This document shows positions 44,051-55,262 of a stretch of 64,000 bases of DNA, one piece after another. The stretch covers positions 1 through 64,000 of the forward strand of contig JAAZIQ010000079.1 of the NCBI GenBank assembly GCA_012800795.1, read 5' to 3'. The first letter of the stretch is position 1, and the number at the start of each line of letters is the position of its first letter. A model generated the notes under the pieces. That model was not told the origin of the DNA and searched no databases. It worked only from the letters and a program-made list of their open reading frames with translations. The DNA comes from Bacillota bacterium. Lineage in GTDB: Bacteria > Bacillota > Dethiobacteria > Dethiobacterales > Dethiobacteraceae. The position numbers and the translations under genes were made by a program.

Positions 44051-46138
44051 ATGTCAGACTATTTGGTGATTGTTGAATCACCAACCAAAGCAAAAACAAT
44101 TAAAAAGTATTTAGGTTCAAGATATCAGGTAGCGGCTTCATTAGGCCATGTTATTGATTTGCCTAAAAGTCAGATTGGGATTGATATCGAAAATAATTTT
44201 ACACCTAAATATATTACTATCCGAGGGAAGGGAAGTATTTTAAGAGAATTAAAAAATGCCGGTAAAAAAGCAAAGAAGATTTTTTTAGCAGCAGACCCGG
44301 ACCGTGAAGGTGAAGCAATCTGCTGGCATTTATCCCGGGCACTAGGCATTGATGCTGATACACCCTGCCGCGTTGAATTTAATGAGATTACAAAAAATGC
44401 AGTAAAAGAAGCTTTTAAAAACCCTCGTGTAATTGATCAGGATAAAGTAGATGCTCAGCAGGCACGCCGTGTGTTAGATCGCCTGGTAGGTTATAAAATT
44501 TCCCCTTTACTTTGGAAAAAAGTTAAAAAAGGCCTTTCTGCCGGTCGTGTGCAATCTGTAGCTTTGCGCTTAATTGTGGAGCGTGAAGAAGAAATCGCAA
44601 ATTTTGTGCCGGAAGAATACTGGACGCTGCTAGCACACTTGCAGGCAGATGGAGCCATTTTTTCGGCTAAATATTATGGCAAAAAAGGTAAGAAACATGT
44701 TCCTGCCAGTAAAGAAGAAGTGGAGGAGGTTCTGGCCGGCTTAAAAACACAAGAATTTTATGTAGATGACACAAAAAAAAGAGAGCGAAAAAGGAATCCC
44801 GCTCCTCCTTTCACCACCAGCAGTTTACAGCAGGAAGCTTCGCGCAAACTTGGCTTTACTACACGGAAAACCATGTCTGTGGCTCAGGAATTATATGAAG
44901 GCATTAAGCTGGGCAAAGAAGGTGTAGTAGGATTAATTACCTATATTAGAACAGATGCAACAAGAATTTCTCAAAATGCGCAAAATGAGGCGCGTCAATA
45001 TATTGAGCAGGAGTACGGAAAAAAATATTTACCGGCTAAACCGCCTGTTTATACTGCCAAAAAGGGTGCTCAGGAAGCGCATGAGGCTATTCGCCCTACG
45101 GCAGTAGAGCGAATACCGGAGAAAGTCAAGTCTTACCTGACTCGTGATCAATACAGACTCTATCGGCTTATCTGGGAACGTTTTGTGGCCAGCCAGATGA
45201 GTCCGGCTGTTTATGATACAGTTACAATTACTATTCAAGCAGGTGACTTTGAATTTCGTGCCACAGGCTCGCAAATAAAATTTGATGGTTTTATGAAACT
45301 GTATGTAGAGGGTAAGGATACAGAAGAAAAAGAAGAGGATTCATTGCTGCCGGAGGTAACACCGGCGCAGAAACTTAAACTGCTTGAATTAGAACCGGAG
45401 CAGCATTTTACTCAGCCTCCACCGCGCTATAGTGAGGCGATGCTGGTTAAAACACTGGAAGAAAAAGGTATAGGAAGGCCAAGTACTTATGCTCCTATAA
45501 TTCATACCCTCCAAGTACGTGGTTACATTACCCGTGAAAAAAAAGTGTTTTTTTCTACAGAATTGGGTCGTGTGGTGCTGGAACAACTATTGGAATTTTT
45601 CCCGGATATTTTTGATGTGGATTTTACTGCCCATATGGAAGAACAGTTGGACGAAATTGCCGAGGGGAAAAAAGATTGGGTCAGTGTCATAAAAAATTTT
45701 TATGATAGCTTTGCCAAGAGGCTGGCTGTAGCAGAAGATCATATGGAAAAGGTAATAATTGCTCCGGAAGAAAGTGACGAGCAATGCCCGCAGTGCGGCC
45801 GAAGGCTGGTCTATAAAATGGGGCGCTATGGAAAATTTTTGGCTTGCCCTGGTTTTCCTGACTGCCGTTTTGCCAAACCGATTGTTAAGGAACTGGATGT
45901 GGAATGCCCTGAGTGTGGAAAACCTCTAGTCGAAAGAAGAACCAAGCGCAATAGAATTTTTTATGGCTGTAGTGGTTATCCGGATTGTAATTTTACCACC
46001 TGGGATGTACCGCAAAAAGAAAAATGCCCGCTTTGTGGCTATTTAACGGTACAAAAAGGGAAAACTTTATCCTGTGCCAATAAAGAATGTTCATATATAC
46101 GGAAATTAAATGAAAAGAATCAAGCAGTGCAAAAATAG
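44051..46138 (+). CDS. topA: DNA topoisomerase I
   Basis: A 695-residue type IA topoisomerase that relaxes negative supercoils. The Toprim domain ([23 protein letters not shown]) and the active-site tyrosine in [11 protein letters not shown] (near residue 300) are present. Three C-terminal four-cysteine zinc ribbons (about 577-690) begin CPQCGRR, CPECGKP and CPLCGYL. ATG44051 follows GGGGGTG. Its end overlaps the annotated upstream extension of trmFO but not its chosen start. Confidence 0.97.
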   Translation: MSDYLVIVESPTKAKTIKKYLGSRYQVAASLGHVIDLPKSQIGIDIENNFTPKYITIRGKGSILRELKNAGKKAKKIFLAADPDREGEAICWHLSRALGIDADTPCRVEFNEITKNAVKEAFKNPRVIDQDKVDAQQARRVLDRLVGYKISPLLWKKVKKGLSAGRVQSVALRLIVEREEEIANFVPEEYWTLLAHLQADGAIFSAKYYGKKGKKHVPASKEEVEEVLAGLKTQEFYVDDTKKRERKRNPAPPFTTSSLQQEASRKLGFTTRKTMSVAQELYEGIKLGKEGVVGLITYIRTDATRISQNAQNEARQYIEQEYGKKYLPAKPPVYTAKKGAQEAHEAIRPTAVERIPEKVKSYLTRDQYRLYRLIWERFVASQMSPAVYDTVTITIQAGDFEFRATGSQIKFDGFMKLYVEGKDTEEKEEDSLLPEVTPAQKLKLLELEPEQHFTQPPPRYSEAMLVKTLEEKGIGRPSTYAPIIHTLQVRGYITREKKVFFSTELGRVVLEQLLEFFPDIFDVDFTAHMEEQLDEIAEGKKDWVSVIKNFYDSFAKRLAVAEDHMEKVIIAPEESDEQCPQCGRRLVYKMGRYGKFLACPGFPDCRFAKPIVKELDVECPECGKPLVERRTKRNRIFYGCSGYPDCNFTTWDVPQKEKCPLCGYLTVQKGKTLSCANKECSYIRKLNEKNQAVQK

Positions 46139-46148
46139 GAGGCAGCTG

Positions 46149-47462
46149 GTGAATAAGGTAATAGTTATAGGAGGCGGCTTGGCAGGAGCTGAGGCGGCTT
46201 GGCAAGCCGCCCAAAGAGGAGTAAAAGTTGTTCTTTATGAAATGCGACCGGAGAAAATGACGCCGGCGCATCACAGTGGTTTGTTAGCTGAACTGGTATG
46301 TAGCAACTCGCTACGTGCTGCTTCATTGGAAAATGCTGTGGGGTTATTAAAAGAAGAAATGCGAAAATTCAACTCTTTAATCATGGCGAAGGCTGATGCC
46401 AACGCTGTTCCGGCAGGTGGAGCATTGGCTGTGGATCGTACAGCCTTTTCTCAGGCCGTTACTTCCGCCATTGCAGAACACCCGCTTATAACCCGCGTCA
46501 CGGAAGAAGTTACTACTATACCTTCAACAAAAGACGGGCCGGTTATTATTGCCACAGGTCCTTTAACCGCACCTGCCTTAGCAGCACAGATTGGCACTAT
46601 AACAGGTCAGGATCATCTTTATTTTTACGATGCAGCAGCCCCTATTGTTACGGCGGAATCTTTGGATATGGAAATTATTTATCGCGCTTCACGTTATAAT
46701 AAAGGCAGTGCCGATTACCTGAATTGTCCCATGAATAAAGAAGAATATCAGGCTTTTTATAATGCCTTGCTGTCGGCTGAAGTGTATGTGGGACATGGCG
46801 AAGAAAAACTAAAGTATTTTGAAGGTTGCATGCCAATAGAGGTGTTGGCTGCGCGCGGATTTGAGACTTTATTATATGGTCCGCTTAAACCTGTAGGTCT
46901 TCCCGATCCACGAACAGGGAAAATTCCCTATGCTGTAGTTCAACTGCGGCAAGATAACGCTGCAGCTACGCTTTATAATATGGTTGGTTTCCAGACCCGT
47001 TTGCGTTGGCCGGAACAAAAAAGGGTTTTTCGTATGATTCCAGGCCTGGCTAATGCCGAATTTGTACGTTATGGTGTTATGCACCGCAATACATATATAA
47101 ATTCTCCCTTAGTATTGCGTCCAACTTTACAGTTTGCCTCAGAACCGCTGCTCTTTTTTGCCGGCCAAATAACCGGTGTAGAGGGCTATGTGGAGTCAGC
47201 GGCAATGGGATTAATTGCCGGTATTAATGCTGCACGCATAGTTAAAGGAAAAGAGACGTTAACTTGGCCGGTAGAGTGTGCCCATGGAGCTTTGGCACGT
47301 TATATTACTGAAACCGATGCAAATAACTTTCAGCCGATGAATGTAAACTTTGGCTTATTCCCTCCGCTTTCGCAGCGTGTACACAAGAAAGAAAGAAAAA
47401 TGGCTTTAGCCAAACGTGCCTTAGCCGTTTTAGATGAATGGCGGCGTCAGAATATGGTCTGA
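46149..47462 (+). CDS. trmFO: Methylenetetrahydrofolate-tRNA-(uracil-5-)-methyltransferase TrmFO
   Basis: A 437-residue flavoprotein that makes 5-methyluridine-54 in the tRNA T-loop using methylene-tetrahydrofolate and FADH2. The N-terminal FAD-binding [11 protein letters not shown], the CSNSLR motif with a functional cysteine, and the C-terminal [15 protein letters not shown] are typical. GTG46149 lies six bases after AGGAGG; a start at 46110 inside topA would add 13 residues and lacks a ribosome site. Confidence 0.96.
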   Translation: MNKVIVIGGGLAGAEAAWQAAQRGVKVVLYEMRPEKMTPAHHSGLLAELVCSNSLRAASLENAVGLLKEEMRKFNSLIMAKADANAVPAGGALAVDRTAFSQAVTSAIAEHPLITRVTEEVTTIPSTKDGPVIIATGPLTAPALAAQIGTITGQDHLYFYDAAAPIVTAESLDMEIIYRASRYNKGSADYLNCPMNKEEYQAFYNALLSAEVYVGHGEEKLKYFEGCMPIEVLAARGFETLLYGPLKPVGLPDPRTGKIPYAVVQLRQDNAAATLYNMVGFQTRLRWPEQKRVFRMIPGLANAEFVRYGVMHRNTYINSPLVLRPTLQFASEPLLFFAGQITGVEGYVESAAMGLIAGINAARIVKGKETLTWPVECAHGALARYITETDANNFQPMNVNFGLFPPLSQRVHKKERKMALAKRALAVLDEWRRQNMV

Positions 47463-47500
47463 ATTTTGGTACAAATTTGCAGGAATCTCTAAAAACTTAC

Positions 47501-47530
47501 TTGCAATAGATAGTTTTAATATGATAAAAT
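47501..47530 (+). promoter_or_regulatory. Promoter for xerC-hslV-hslU-codY
   Basis: TTGCAA at 47501-47506, an 18-base spacer, and TAAAAT at 47525-47530. It gives codY and hslVU a transcript independent of dprA and topA. Confidence 0.55.
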
Positions 47531-47556
47531 ATTTTGACAAAGGAGATTTCCGTCGA

Positions 47557-48456
47557 ATGAATGATTGGTTAGACGGTTTTATCCGCCATCTGCAAACAGA
47601 AAAAAATGCCTCACAACATACTGTTCGTAATTATGCTGAAGACATAGTGCAGTTTCTCTTGTTTTTAGAAAACGATAATCAGGCTTTGCCCCAGGAAATA
47701 AACTATTTATCAGTACGGCGTTTTTTAGCCTTACTGAAGGAAAAGGATTATGAAAGGCGTACCATTGCTCGTAAGTTATCTGCCGTTCGCTCATTTTTGC
47801 GCTACTTAAATCGCGAAGGATTACTGCAGGATAAAAGCTGGTCTACAGTTGCTACACCCCGTGTTGGGAAAAAACTGCCAAACTTCCTTTATGTGGAAGA
47901 AATGAAGCGCTTGCTTGCAGCTCCAGATGTTCGGACGGTAGCCGGCAAAAGGGATGCGGCAATTCTTGAGGTTCTCTATGCATCTGGTGTTAGGGTAAGT
48001 GAACTGGTGGCACTAAATGTGGAGACAATCGATTTAAATGAGGGGTACTTTATTGTTTTTGGCAAAGGAGCACGGGAAAGAATAGTACCATTAGGTTCTT
48101 ATGCAAGACGTGCGGTGCAGATTTATTTGCAGGAGGCAAGGCCACAATTGCTGCGCAAAAACCCTAAGGGTGAAAATGAAAAAGCGTTATGGCTTAATAA
48201 ATATGGAACGCGCTTGACAGATAGAGGCGTGAGACGCATCGTTGAAAAATATATTCGGCAAGTTAGTACAAGTAAAGGCATCACGCCCCACAGCATTCGA
48301 CATAGTTTTGCAACCCACATGCTTAATGCGGGAGCAGATTTAAGGGCTGTACAGGAATTGCTGGGTCATAAGAATGTTTCTACAACGCAAATTTATACGC
48401 ATATAACGCGGGAGCAATTAAAGGAAGTTTATCAGGAGGCTCATCCGCGAGCATAA
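47557..48456 (+). CDS. xerC: Tyrosine recombinase XerC (CodV-like)
   Basis: A 299-residue site-specific recombinase that resolves chromosome dimers at dif. The N-terminal SAM-like DNA-binding domain (about 1-90) is followed by the catalytic domain with SGVRVSE (Arg), a Lys in the [10 protein letters not shown] hairpin, [12 protein letters not shown] (His-x-x-Arg), [13 protein letters not shown] (His and the nucleophile Tyr). ATG47557 is about 11 bases after AAAGGAG and gives a normal family length. A much longer upstream frame overlaps trmFO. Gene order shows housekeeping XerC, not a phage integrase. Confidence 0.94.
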   Translation: MNDWLDGFIRHLQTEKNASQHTVRNYAEDIVQFLLFLENDNQALPQEINYLSVRRFLALLKEKDYERRTIARKLSAVRSFLRYLNREGLLQDKSWSTVATPRVGKKLPNFLYVEEMKRLLAAPDVRTVAGKRDAAILEVLYASGVRVSELVALNVETIDLNEGYFIVFGKGARERIVPLGSYARRAVQIYLQEARPQLLRKNPKGENEKALWLNKYGTRLTDRGVRRIVEKYIRQVSTSKGITPHSIRHSFATHMLNAGADLRAVQELLGHKNVSTTQIYTHITREQLKEVYQEAHPRA

Positions 48457-48466
48457 GGAGTGTATT

Positions 48467-48997
48467 ATGTTTCAATCCACAACAATTGTTGCCGTTTTAA
48501 AAGACGGTTGCTGTGCAATGGCCGGTGATGGCCAAGTTACTTTTGGCAATAATACTATTATGAAAAATAATGCAGTAAAAGTTCGACGCATTTATCAAGG
48601 GAAGGTACTGGCCGGTTTTGCCGGCTCAGTTGCCGATGCTTTTACTTTATTTGAAAAATATGAAGAACAATTAGATCAGTATCAAGGCAATTTGCGTCGG
48701 GCGGCTGTTGAATTAGCCAAACAGTGGCGCATGGACCGAATTTTGCGTCGCCTTGAGGCTCTCTTAGTCGTTGGTAATACGGAAAATCTACTGATTATTT
48801 CCGGTAACGGAGAAATTATAGAACCTGATGACGGTGTTGCCGCTATTGGTTCAGGTGGGTCCTATGCCTTGGCTGCCGCTAGGGCTTTACACCGCTATAC
48901 AAATTTGGATGCAGGGGAAATTGCTAAAAAAGCTCTGGAAATTGCAGGGGAAATTTGTGTCTATACGAATGACAGAATAGTGCTGGAGGTACTGTAA
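48467..48997 (+). CDS. hslV: ATP-dependent protease subunit HslV (ClpQ)
   Basis: A 176-residue proteasome-like peptidase. The N-terminal nucleophile fits the Thr in STTIVAV (residues 5-6), exposed after removal of a four-residue leader; AMAGDGQVT and the Lys near residue 38 follow. It forms double hexamers capped by HslU. ATG48467 follows AAGGAG. Bacillus uses Ser at this position; here Thr is kept. It is one base from hslU. Confidence 0.96.
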   Translation: MFQSTTIVAVLKDGCCAMAGDGQVTFGNNTIMKNNAVKVRRIYQGKVLAGFAGSVADAFTLFEKYEEQLDQYQGNLRRAAVELAKQWRMDRILRRLEALLVVGNTENLLIISGNGEIIEPDDGVAAIGSGGSYALAAARALHRYTNLDAGEIAKKALEIAGEICVYTNDRIVLEVL

Positions 48998-50422
48998 GTG
49001 CAAAATTCTAAATTTGCCAAAAAGGAAGATTTAACCCCCAGACAAGTAGTTGCTGAACTAGATAAATATATAGTCGGACAAAAAGATGCGAAAAAATGTG
49101 TAGCCGTAGCTTTACGAAACCGTTATCGCCGCAAATTGCTTGCCGGTGATTTAAGAGAAGAAGTTTTTCCTAAAAATATTATTATGATTGGACCGACCGG
49201 TGTAGGCAAAACAGAGATAGCGCGACGTTTGGCTAAACTGGTAAATGCTCCTTTTATTAAAGTTGAAGCCACAAAATTTACGGAAGTAGGATATGTAGGG
49301 CGAGATGTGGAAACAATGGTGCGCGATTTGGTAGAAACTTCCATCCGCATCGTTCAAGCAGAAAAAATGGCCGGCGTGGAGGAGAAGGCGCAGCAGTTGG
49401 CAGAAGAGCGTTTACTTGATCTTTTGCTGCCACGTCCGCGCAAAGAACAAAAACAACAAAATCCCTTTGGTTTGCTGTTTGCAACAACCGATCGGCAAGA
49501 AGATTTTAAGGAAGGTGAAAGGAAAAAAGAAAGTTTACAGGAATATCAGCTAAAGAGAAATAAAATACTTCAACAGTTGCAAAATGGAGAATTAGAAGAT
49601 AATATAGTGGAGTTAGAAGTAGATGAACGTTTGCCCGTGATGGAAATAATTCCTGGCACGGGTATGGAAGATTTAGGGATAAACTTTCAGGATTTGATGG
49701 GGCAATTTTTACCTAAAAGAAAGAAAAAAAGACGTCTTACAGTAGCTCAAGCCAGAAAGATATTACAGCAGGAAGAAGCGCAAAAATTGATTGACATGGA
49801 TGAAGTATACGCTGAAGCAATTGAAAGGGCAGAACAGTCAGGGATTATTTTCCTCGATGAAATTGATAAAATTGCCGGCGCAGATATAAAAGGGGGGCCG
49901 GATGTTTCCCGTGAAGGGGTGCAGCGAGATATTTTACCCATTGTTGAAGGTTCTACGGTAATGACAAAATACGGTCCCGTTAAGACTGATTATATATTAT
50001 TTATTGCCGCCGGAGCTTTTCATATTAGTAAGCCTTCCGACTTAATTCCTGAACTACAGGGTCGTTTTCCCATTCGTGTGGAACTTGATAGTTTGACAGA
50101 AGATGATTTTTATAGAATTTTAACGGAACCAGAGAATGCCTTATTAAAGCAATATAAAGAACTCTTAGCCACAGAAGATGTTACAGTAGATTTTACTGAA
50201 GATGCCATCAGGGAAATAGCCAAAACTGCCTGTACTTTGAATCAGGAAATGGAAAATATCGGCGCCAGAAGACTACATACAATCTTGGAAAAAGTTTTGG
50301 ATGACCTTTCTTTTGCGGCACCGGAGCTTGCCGGACAAAAAGTTACCATAACTGCCCAGTATGTTCGGGATAAATTACGGAAAATTGTACAAAATAAAGA
50401 TTTAAGCAGGTATATTTTGTAA
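48998..50422 (+). CDS. hslU: ATP-dependent protease ATPase subunit HslU (ClpY)
   Basis: A 474-residue AAA+ unfoldase that feeds proteins to HslV. Walker [10 protein letters not shown] is near residues 66-74, and Walker [10 protein letters not shown] near 286. The intervening I domain (about 115-245) is Lys/Glu-rich, and the sensor and C-terminal tail (SRYIL, which docks into HslV) are present. GTG48998 follows GGAGGTACTGTAA directly after the hslV stop. Confidence 0.96.
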   Translation: MQNSKFAKKEDLTPRQVVAELDKYIVGQKDAKKCVAVALRNRYRRKLLAGDLREEVFPKNIIMIGPTGVGKTEIARRLAKLVNAPFIKVEATKFTEVGYVGRDVETMVRDLVETSIRIVQAEKMAGVEEKAQQLAEERLLDLLLPRPRKEQKQQNPFGLLFATTDRQEDFKEGERKKESLQEYQLKRNKILQQLQNGELEDNIVELEVDERLPVMEIIPGTGMEDLGINFQDLMGQFLPKRKKKRRLTVAQARKILQQEEAQKLIDMDEVYAEAIERAEQSGIIFLDEIDKIAGADIKGGPDVSREGVQRDILPIVEGSTVMTKYGPVKTDYILFIAAGAFHISKPSDLIPELQGRFPIRVELDSLTEDDFYRILTEPENALLKQYKELLATEDVTVDFTEDAIREIAKTACTLNQEMENIGARRLHTILEKVLDDLSFAAPELAGQKVTITAQYVRDKLRKIVQNKDLSRYIL

Positions 50423-50450
50423 TTATTATTAAAGAGAGAGGAATGATAAT

Positions 50451-51224
50451 ATGGTAATAGAAGAACTGTTGGAAAAATCCCGTCGTATTAATAAGATCTT
50501 ACAAAAAACAGCTGGACAGCATGTTGATTTCGAAGAGGTTGCCAGTGTTTTAAAGAGCGTGATTAATGCCAACACTTATATTGTTGACCGCAGTGGGAAA
50601 ATTTTAGGATCTTCCTTGGTGGAAGACTATGATGTGGAATTGATTAATGAGAAGACGGAAGAACCTGCCTTCCCGACCGAATATAATAACCAATTACTCA
50701 GTTTCGATGAGGCAAAAGTAAACCATAAAAATGAGGAAGGAGAAACTCCTTTCCCGAATAAAATTACAACCATTGTTCCCATTTTAGGTGGCGGAAAAAG
50801 GTTGGGCACTCTTGTCCTAGTACGTAGTAAAGAAGAGTTTTTACCGCAGGATTTAATCCTGGCAGAATACGGTGCTACCGTAATCGGTATGGAAATACTG
50901 CGTACTCGCGCTGATCAAATCGAAGAAGAGGCCCGTAATAAGGCAGTGGTGCAGATGGCTCTCGGTACACTTTCTTATTCCGAACTGGAGGCAGTAGAAA
51001 ACATCTTTGCTGAACTCAACAGCGACGAAGGTATTTTAGTAGCCAGTAAAATCGCAGACCAACTTGGTATTACCCGTTCTGTTATTGTAAATGCTCTGCG
51101 TAAATTTGAAAGTGCCGGCGTCATTCAATCCCGTTCCTTAGGAATGAAAGGAACATATATTAAGGTACGTAATCCTTATTTGCTCGAACAGTTGGAGAAG
51201 AGAAGAGCCGCAACTTCGATGTAA
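50451..51224 (+). CDS. codY: GTP-sensing global transcriptional repressor CodY
   Basis: A 257-residue regulator that represses nutrient-stress genes when GTP and branched-chain amino acids are plentiful. The N-terminal GAF-like domain (about 1-155) binds isoleucine/valine. The C-terminal winged helix-turn-helix ([25 protein letters not shown], about 205-229, shown in parts) binds DNA. ATG50451 follows AGAGAGGAATG. It ends at a terminator. In Bacillus a large motility operon follows codY; here only one small gene separates it from rpsB. Confidence 0.96.
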   Translation: MVIEELLEKSRRINKILQKTAGQHVDFEEVASVLKSVINANTYIVDRSGKILGSSLVEDYDVELINEKTEEPAFPTEYNNQLLSFDEAKVNHKNEEGETPFPNKITTIVPILGGGKRLGTLVLVRSKEEFLPQDLILAEYGATVIGMEILRTRADQIEEEARNKAVVQMALGTLSYSELEAVENIFAELNSDEGILVASKIADQLGITRSVIVNALRKFESAGVIQSRSLGMKGTYIKVRNPYLLEQLEKRRAATSM

Positions 51225-51228
51225 AAGG

Positions 51229-51262
51229 GGCGCACAAGTGCTTGCTTGTGCGTCTTTAGTTT
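51229..51262 (+). terminator. Rho-independent terminator after codY
   Basis: Stem GCGCACAAG / CTTGTGCGT with a T-rich tail (TCTTTAGTTTT). It ends the xerC-codY transcript. Confidence 0.8.
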
Positions 51263-51376
51263 TGGTATGCCAAAGGAGCTTTGCTTTCTTTTTAGCTTGT
51301 CATAAAAATAGACCTTTCCGGTTATATTATACTGTTATTATCATTTTTCCATTATTTTTACTTGGAGTGGTGACGG

Positions 51377-51913
51377 GTGAGAAGAAAAGAAAGGCGCCTT
51401 TGGTCTTTTGATAAAAAATCATTCCAGCTTGGTATCAGCTGCAGCCTGATTATTTTTCTCTGTATTTTTACATTATTGTTTTGGGGATTGGCCAAATATG
51501 GTTTAACCATTTACCTTGATAGTGAGGAATTGGCAAAGAACATCCAGGAACAAATAATTCTTTTTGCAGAACATGAAATGCCGCAAATAATTGAGGATGT
51601 AAAAGCAGAAATCCCGCGGGTTGTCAGGTCAGAAATGCAGGCACAGCTTTCTGACCGTATGGAAATTGCCGGCTTTGTTTTTACCATGCCGGTTGAACTA
51701 AAGGAACAATTGGCTAAGAATATGCAAGCCAATGTGGAAAAAACCATAGGAAAAATTCTCGATTGCCTAAGCGAACACATTTTAGCAAACGGTTTCGGAA
51801 ATAATGTTTACGAACTAATTAGGGAGACCTTTACCGGTCAGCTCCAGGGGCATACAGTACAGGTTTACATACTGGGTAAGATTCCTTTGAAAGTTCGATT
51901 GCAGCTGAAATAA
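51377..51913 (+). CDS. Hypothetical membrane-anchored protein, 178 aa
   Basis: A basic N-terminus (MRRKERRLW) is followed by one strong hydrophobic helix (about 18-42), then a mostly helical acidic domain outside or inside the membrane (about 50-178) with amphipathic stretches. No family is recognised. GTG51377 lies behind GGAGTGGTGA. It sits alone between the codY terminator and the rpsB promoter, where flagellar genes lie in Bacillus, but nothing in it resembles a flagellar protein. Confidence 0.65.
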   Translation: MRRKERRLWSFDKKSFQLGISCSLIIFLCIFTLLFWGLAKYGLTIYLDSEELAKNIQEQIILFAEHEMPQIIEDVKAEIPRVVRSEMQAQLSDRMEIAGFVFTMPVELKEQLAKNMQANVEKTIGKILDCLSEHILANGFGNNVYELIRETFTGQLQGHTVQVYILGKIPLKVRLQLK

Positions 51914-51927
51914 AATATTGTAGAACA

Positions 51928-51956
51928 TTGCCATTTCAATAAAACTGTGTTATACT
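51928..51956 (+). promoter_or_regulatory. Promoter for rpsB-tsf
   Basis: TTGCCA at 51928-51933, exactly 17 bases, and TATACT at 51951-51956. The leader to the rpsB start is about 100 bases and includes two similar stretches (GGTTCTGTACTTA, GGAAGTTCTAACA). No known leader family was recognised. Confidence 0.7.
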
Positions 51957-52064
51957 ACAAAACGGTGCAAAATATACACGTTTCGGGATAAGTGCAGCTG
52001 TGCCGAAAGGTTCTGTACTTAGATGAAAGAAACGGAAGTTCTAACAGAGAGGGGGTGCAGGAGT

Positions 52065-52808
52065 ATGGCCGTTGTAACTATGAAACAATTATTGGAGGCT
52101 GGCGTTCATTTCGGACACCAGACTCGGCGCTGGAACCCTAAGATGAAGCCTTACATTTTTACGGAGAGAAATGGTATTTATATCATTGATTTACAAAAAA
52201 CCGTAAAAATGCTTGAGGATGTTTATAATTATGTTCGCGATTTAGCACGAGACGGCGGTAAAATATTGTTTGTGGGAACAAAAAAACAGGCGCAAGAATC
52301 CATCCAGACTGAAGCTGAACGTTGTGGTATGTTTTATGTTAATCAGCGCTGGTTAGGTGGTATGCTGACAAACTTTGCCACTATCCGCAAACGTGTTAAT
52401 CGCATGTTGGAACTGGAGAAAATGGAGGAAGAAGGCGTATTTGATGTCCTGCCCAAAAAGGAAGTGATTCAACTTCGTCATGAATTAGACAAGCTGAATA
52501 AATTCCTGTCGGGTGTGCGCAATATGCGTACTCTTCCAGATGCTTTGTTTATTGTGGATCCACGCAAAGAAAGAATTGCTGTGGCGGAAGCTCGCAAGCT
52601 GAACATACCTATTATAGCTATAGTAGATACCAATTGCGATCCGGATGAAATCGATTATATAATTCCCGGTAATGATGATGCAATCCGTGCCGTCAAGCTC
52701 ATCACGAGATGTTTAGCAGATGCAGTTTTGGAAGGGCTTGAAGGTCGGCAGGATTACGTAGTGGTCGATGAGCAGAAAGATGCTGATGACGACCAGCCGG
52801 AGGAGTAA
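52065..52808 (+). CDS. rpsB: 30S ribosomal protein S2
   Basis: A 247-residue small-subunit protein bound near the head-body junction. It begins [24 protein letters not shown], shown in part, the S2 signature, and ends with an acidic tail. ATG52065 lies seven to eight bases after GGGGGTG; a frame from 52023 adds 14 residues with no family match. tsf follows after a hairpin. Confidence 0.97.
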   Translation: MAVVTMKQLLEAGVHFGHQTRRWNPKMKPYIFTERNGIYIIDLQKTVKMLEDVYNYVRDLARDGGKILFVGTKKQAQESIQTEAERCGMFYVNQRWLGGMLTNFATIRKRVNRMLELEKMEEEGVFDVLPKKEVIQLRHELDKLNKFLSGVRNMRTLPDALFIVDPRKERIAVAEARKLNIPIIAIVDTNCDPDEIDYIIPGNDDAIRAVKLITRCLADAVLEGLEGRQDYVVVDEQKDADDDQPEE

Positions 52809-52830
52809 GTTATAAAGGCTCATAAATGTC

Positions 52831-52862
52831 GGCCGGGCGTTATAAAGCCCGGCCTTTATAAA
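52831..52862 (+). terminator. Hairpin (attenuator or terminator) between rpsB and tsf
   Basis: Eight-base GC-rich stem GGCCGGGC / GCCCGGCC (52831-52838 with 52847-52854) with a short, interrupted T-tail (TTTATAAAG). The weak tail suggests partial read-through that lowers tsf relative to rpsB. Confidence 0.6.
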
Positions 52863-52929
52863 GCAAAAAATATTAAAGTTGCTCAGGAATATTTTTATCT
52901 GTAAAAAATTGATGTTAGGAGGGTAAAAG

Positions 52930-53577
52930 ATGATTCCAGCATCAGTCGTAAAAGAACTGCGAGAAAAAACAGGTGCTGGCATGATGGATTGCAAAAAAGC
53001 ACTGGTGGAAACGGGTGGCGATCTGGAAAAAGCTATTGAATATTTACGTGAAAAAGGCTTGGCTGCTGCAGCAAAAAAGGCCGGTCGTGTGGCAGCCGAA
53101 GGCTTGGTAGATTCTTATATACATTTAGGCGGACGTATCGGTGTTTTGGTTGAAGTAAACTGTGAGACGGACTTTGTGGCCAGGACAGAGGAATTTCGCG
53201 AATTTGTCCGGGATATTGCCATGCAGATAGCGGCAACAAATCCTCAGTTTTTATCTCGCGAAGATGTACCGGTGGAAGTTTTGGAAAAGGAACGCGAAAT
53301 TTTAAGAACGCAAGCTCTTAATGAGGGCAAACCGGAAAATGTGGTGGAAAAAATAGTCTCTGGCCGTTTAGAAAAGTTCTATAAAGAAAATTGCCTACTT
53401 GAGCAGGCTTTTATTCGCGACCCCGATATTACCATTACTGATTTACTACAAGAAAAGATCAGTAAAATTGGGGAAAATATTTCTATTCGTCGTTATGCCC
53501 GCTTTGAATTGGGTGAAGGATTAGAAAAAAAAGAATGTAATTTGGCTGAAGAAGTAGCACAAATGACAAAATCATAA
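52930..53577 (+). CDS. tsf: Translation elongation factor Ts
   Basis: A 215-residue guanine-nucleotide exchange factor for EF-Tu. The N-terminal UBA-like part has [19 protein letters not shown], shown in part, and the central part has CETDFVAR. It is shorter than the about 290 residues in Bacillus, fitting the short form. ATG52930 follows TAGGAGGG. A terminator and a 13-base tandem repeat follow. Confidence 0.97.
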   Translation: MIPASVVKELREKTGAGMMDCKKALVETGGDLEKAIEYLREKGLAAAAKKAGRVAAEGLVDSYIHLGGRIGVLVEVNCETDFVARTEEFREFVRDIAMQIAATNPQFLSREDVPVEVLEKEREILRTQALNEGKPENVVEKIVSGRLEKFYKENCLLEQAFIRDPDITITDLLQEKISKIGENISIRRYARFELGEGLEKKECNLAEEVAQMTKS

Positions 53578-54423
<846 letters not shown>

Positions 54424-54425
54424 TA

Positions 54426-54983
54426 ATGATCGATGATATTCACCAAGATGCTAAGGAAAGAATGGGAAAAGCAGTTAATGCCTTAAGAAAGGATTTGGCA
54501 TCCTTAAGGGCAGGACGGGCAACTCCTGCATTACTTGATAAGATCATGGTGGAGTATTATGGCACACCGACGCCTATAAATCAACTGGCCAGTATCACTG
54601 CGCCGGAGCCACGGCTGCTGGTGATCCAAGCCTGGGATAAAAGTGTTGTGGCTGACATTGAGCGTGCCATTATAAAGTCAGACCTTGGTTTAAATCCCAA
54701 TAGTGACGGTTCAATAATTCGTGTGCCAATCCCGCAGTTAACGGAAGAAAGAAGAAAAGAACTTGTAAAAACATGTAGAAAGAAAGCTGAAGAAGGCAAG
54801 ATTGCTATTCGTAATATTCGGCGTGATGCCAATGACAGCTTAAAGCGTTTGGAAAAGGAAAGTAAAATCACGGAAGATGAATTACATAGGGCTCAGGATG
54901 AAATACAAAAGTTAACTGATACGATGATTGCGGAAGTAGATAAAATTTTGGCTGAAAAAGAGAAGGAAGTTATGGAGGTTTAG
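54426..54983 (+). CDS. frr: Ribosome recycling factor
   Basis: A 185-residue tRNA-mimic protein that splits post-termination ribosomes with EF-G. Motifs are [14 protein letters not shown], the PLNPTP-like domain, and the conserved [13 protein letters not shown] stretch. ATG54426 follows AAAGGGGG. The orphan PASTA gene begins one base after its stop. Confidence 0.97.
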   Translation: MIDDIHQDAKERMGKAVNALRKDLASLRAGRATPALLDKIMVEYYGTPTPINQLASITAPEPRLLVIQAWDKSVVADIERAIIKSDLGLNPNSDGSIIRVPIPQLTEERRKELVKTCRKKAEEGKIAIRNIRRDANDSLKRLEKESKITEDELHRAQDEIQKLTDTMIAEVDKILAEKEKEVMEV

Positions 54984-54984
54984 C

Positions 54985-55191
54985 ATGCCCGCAGGAGAAA
55001 GTTTTCCTGATGTTCTTGGGCTTAAACTGACAGAAGCCGTCGTTATTTTAGAACAAAAAGGTTTTACCCTGCAGATTCGGCGCACTGCTCCTCCACAAGG
55101 CTTTAAAGCTGGCACGGAAAGAGTGGTTCGAGTACTTCCGCGTCAGGACGATTTGCTGGAAATAACTGTGGCTGCTGAAAATTGGGGTTAA
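54985..55191 (+). CDS. Orphan single PASTA-domain protein, predicted cytoplasmic
   Basis: A 68-residue protein that is essentially one PASTA domain (about 7-65): FPDVLGLKLTEAVVILEQKG, shown in part, then a VVRVLPR stretch. PASTA domains normally sit outside the cell on kinases or penicillin-binding proteins and bind peptidoglycan. This one has no signal peptide or membrane helix. It is one base after frr, behind a TATGGAGG-type site, and upstream of uppS, so it is co-transcribed with translation and undecaprenyl phosphate synthesis genes. Its ligand is unknown. Confidence 0.8.
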   Translation: MPAGESFPDVLGLKLTEAVVILEQKGFTLQIRRTAPPQGFKAGTERVVRVLPRQDDLLEITVAAENWG

Positions 55192-55212
55192 ACAGAGAAA
55201 CTTACGTACTCA

Positions 55213-55234
55213 AACCCCCCTCCCCGAGGGGGTT
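55213..55234 (+). other. GC-rich hairpin upstream of uppS
   Basis: AACCCCCTC-type strand pairs with GAGGGGGTT (a 7-base CCCCCTC/GAGGGGG core plus two A-T pairs around one bulged C). No T-run follows. It lies between the PASTA gene and the uppS ribosome site and may damp read-through or affect translation. Confidence 0.55.
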
Positions 55235-55262
55235 GCTCTTATCTAAAACTGAGGTGGATGGG

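Noticed and set aside
47557-48456. Phage integrase or integrative element
   Set aside because: Gene order trmFO-xerC-hslVU-codY and length mark it as the housekeeping XerC; no att sites or phage genes nearby.
51963-52064. Known riboswitch or ribosomal-protein leader before rpsB
   Set aside because: Two loosely similar stretches are present, but no recognised leader structure could be drawn with confidence.
55182-55262. N-terminal extension of UppS
   Set aside because: The extra 27 codons run through a strong hairpin, match nothing in the family and overlap the PASTA gene; TTG55263 has a proper ribosome site.
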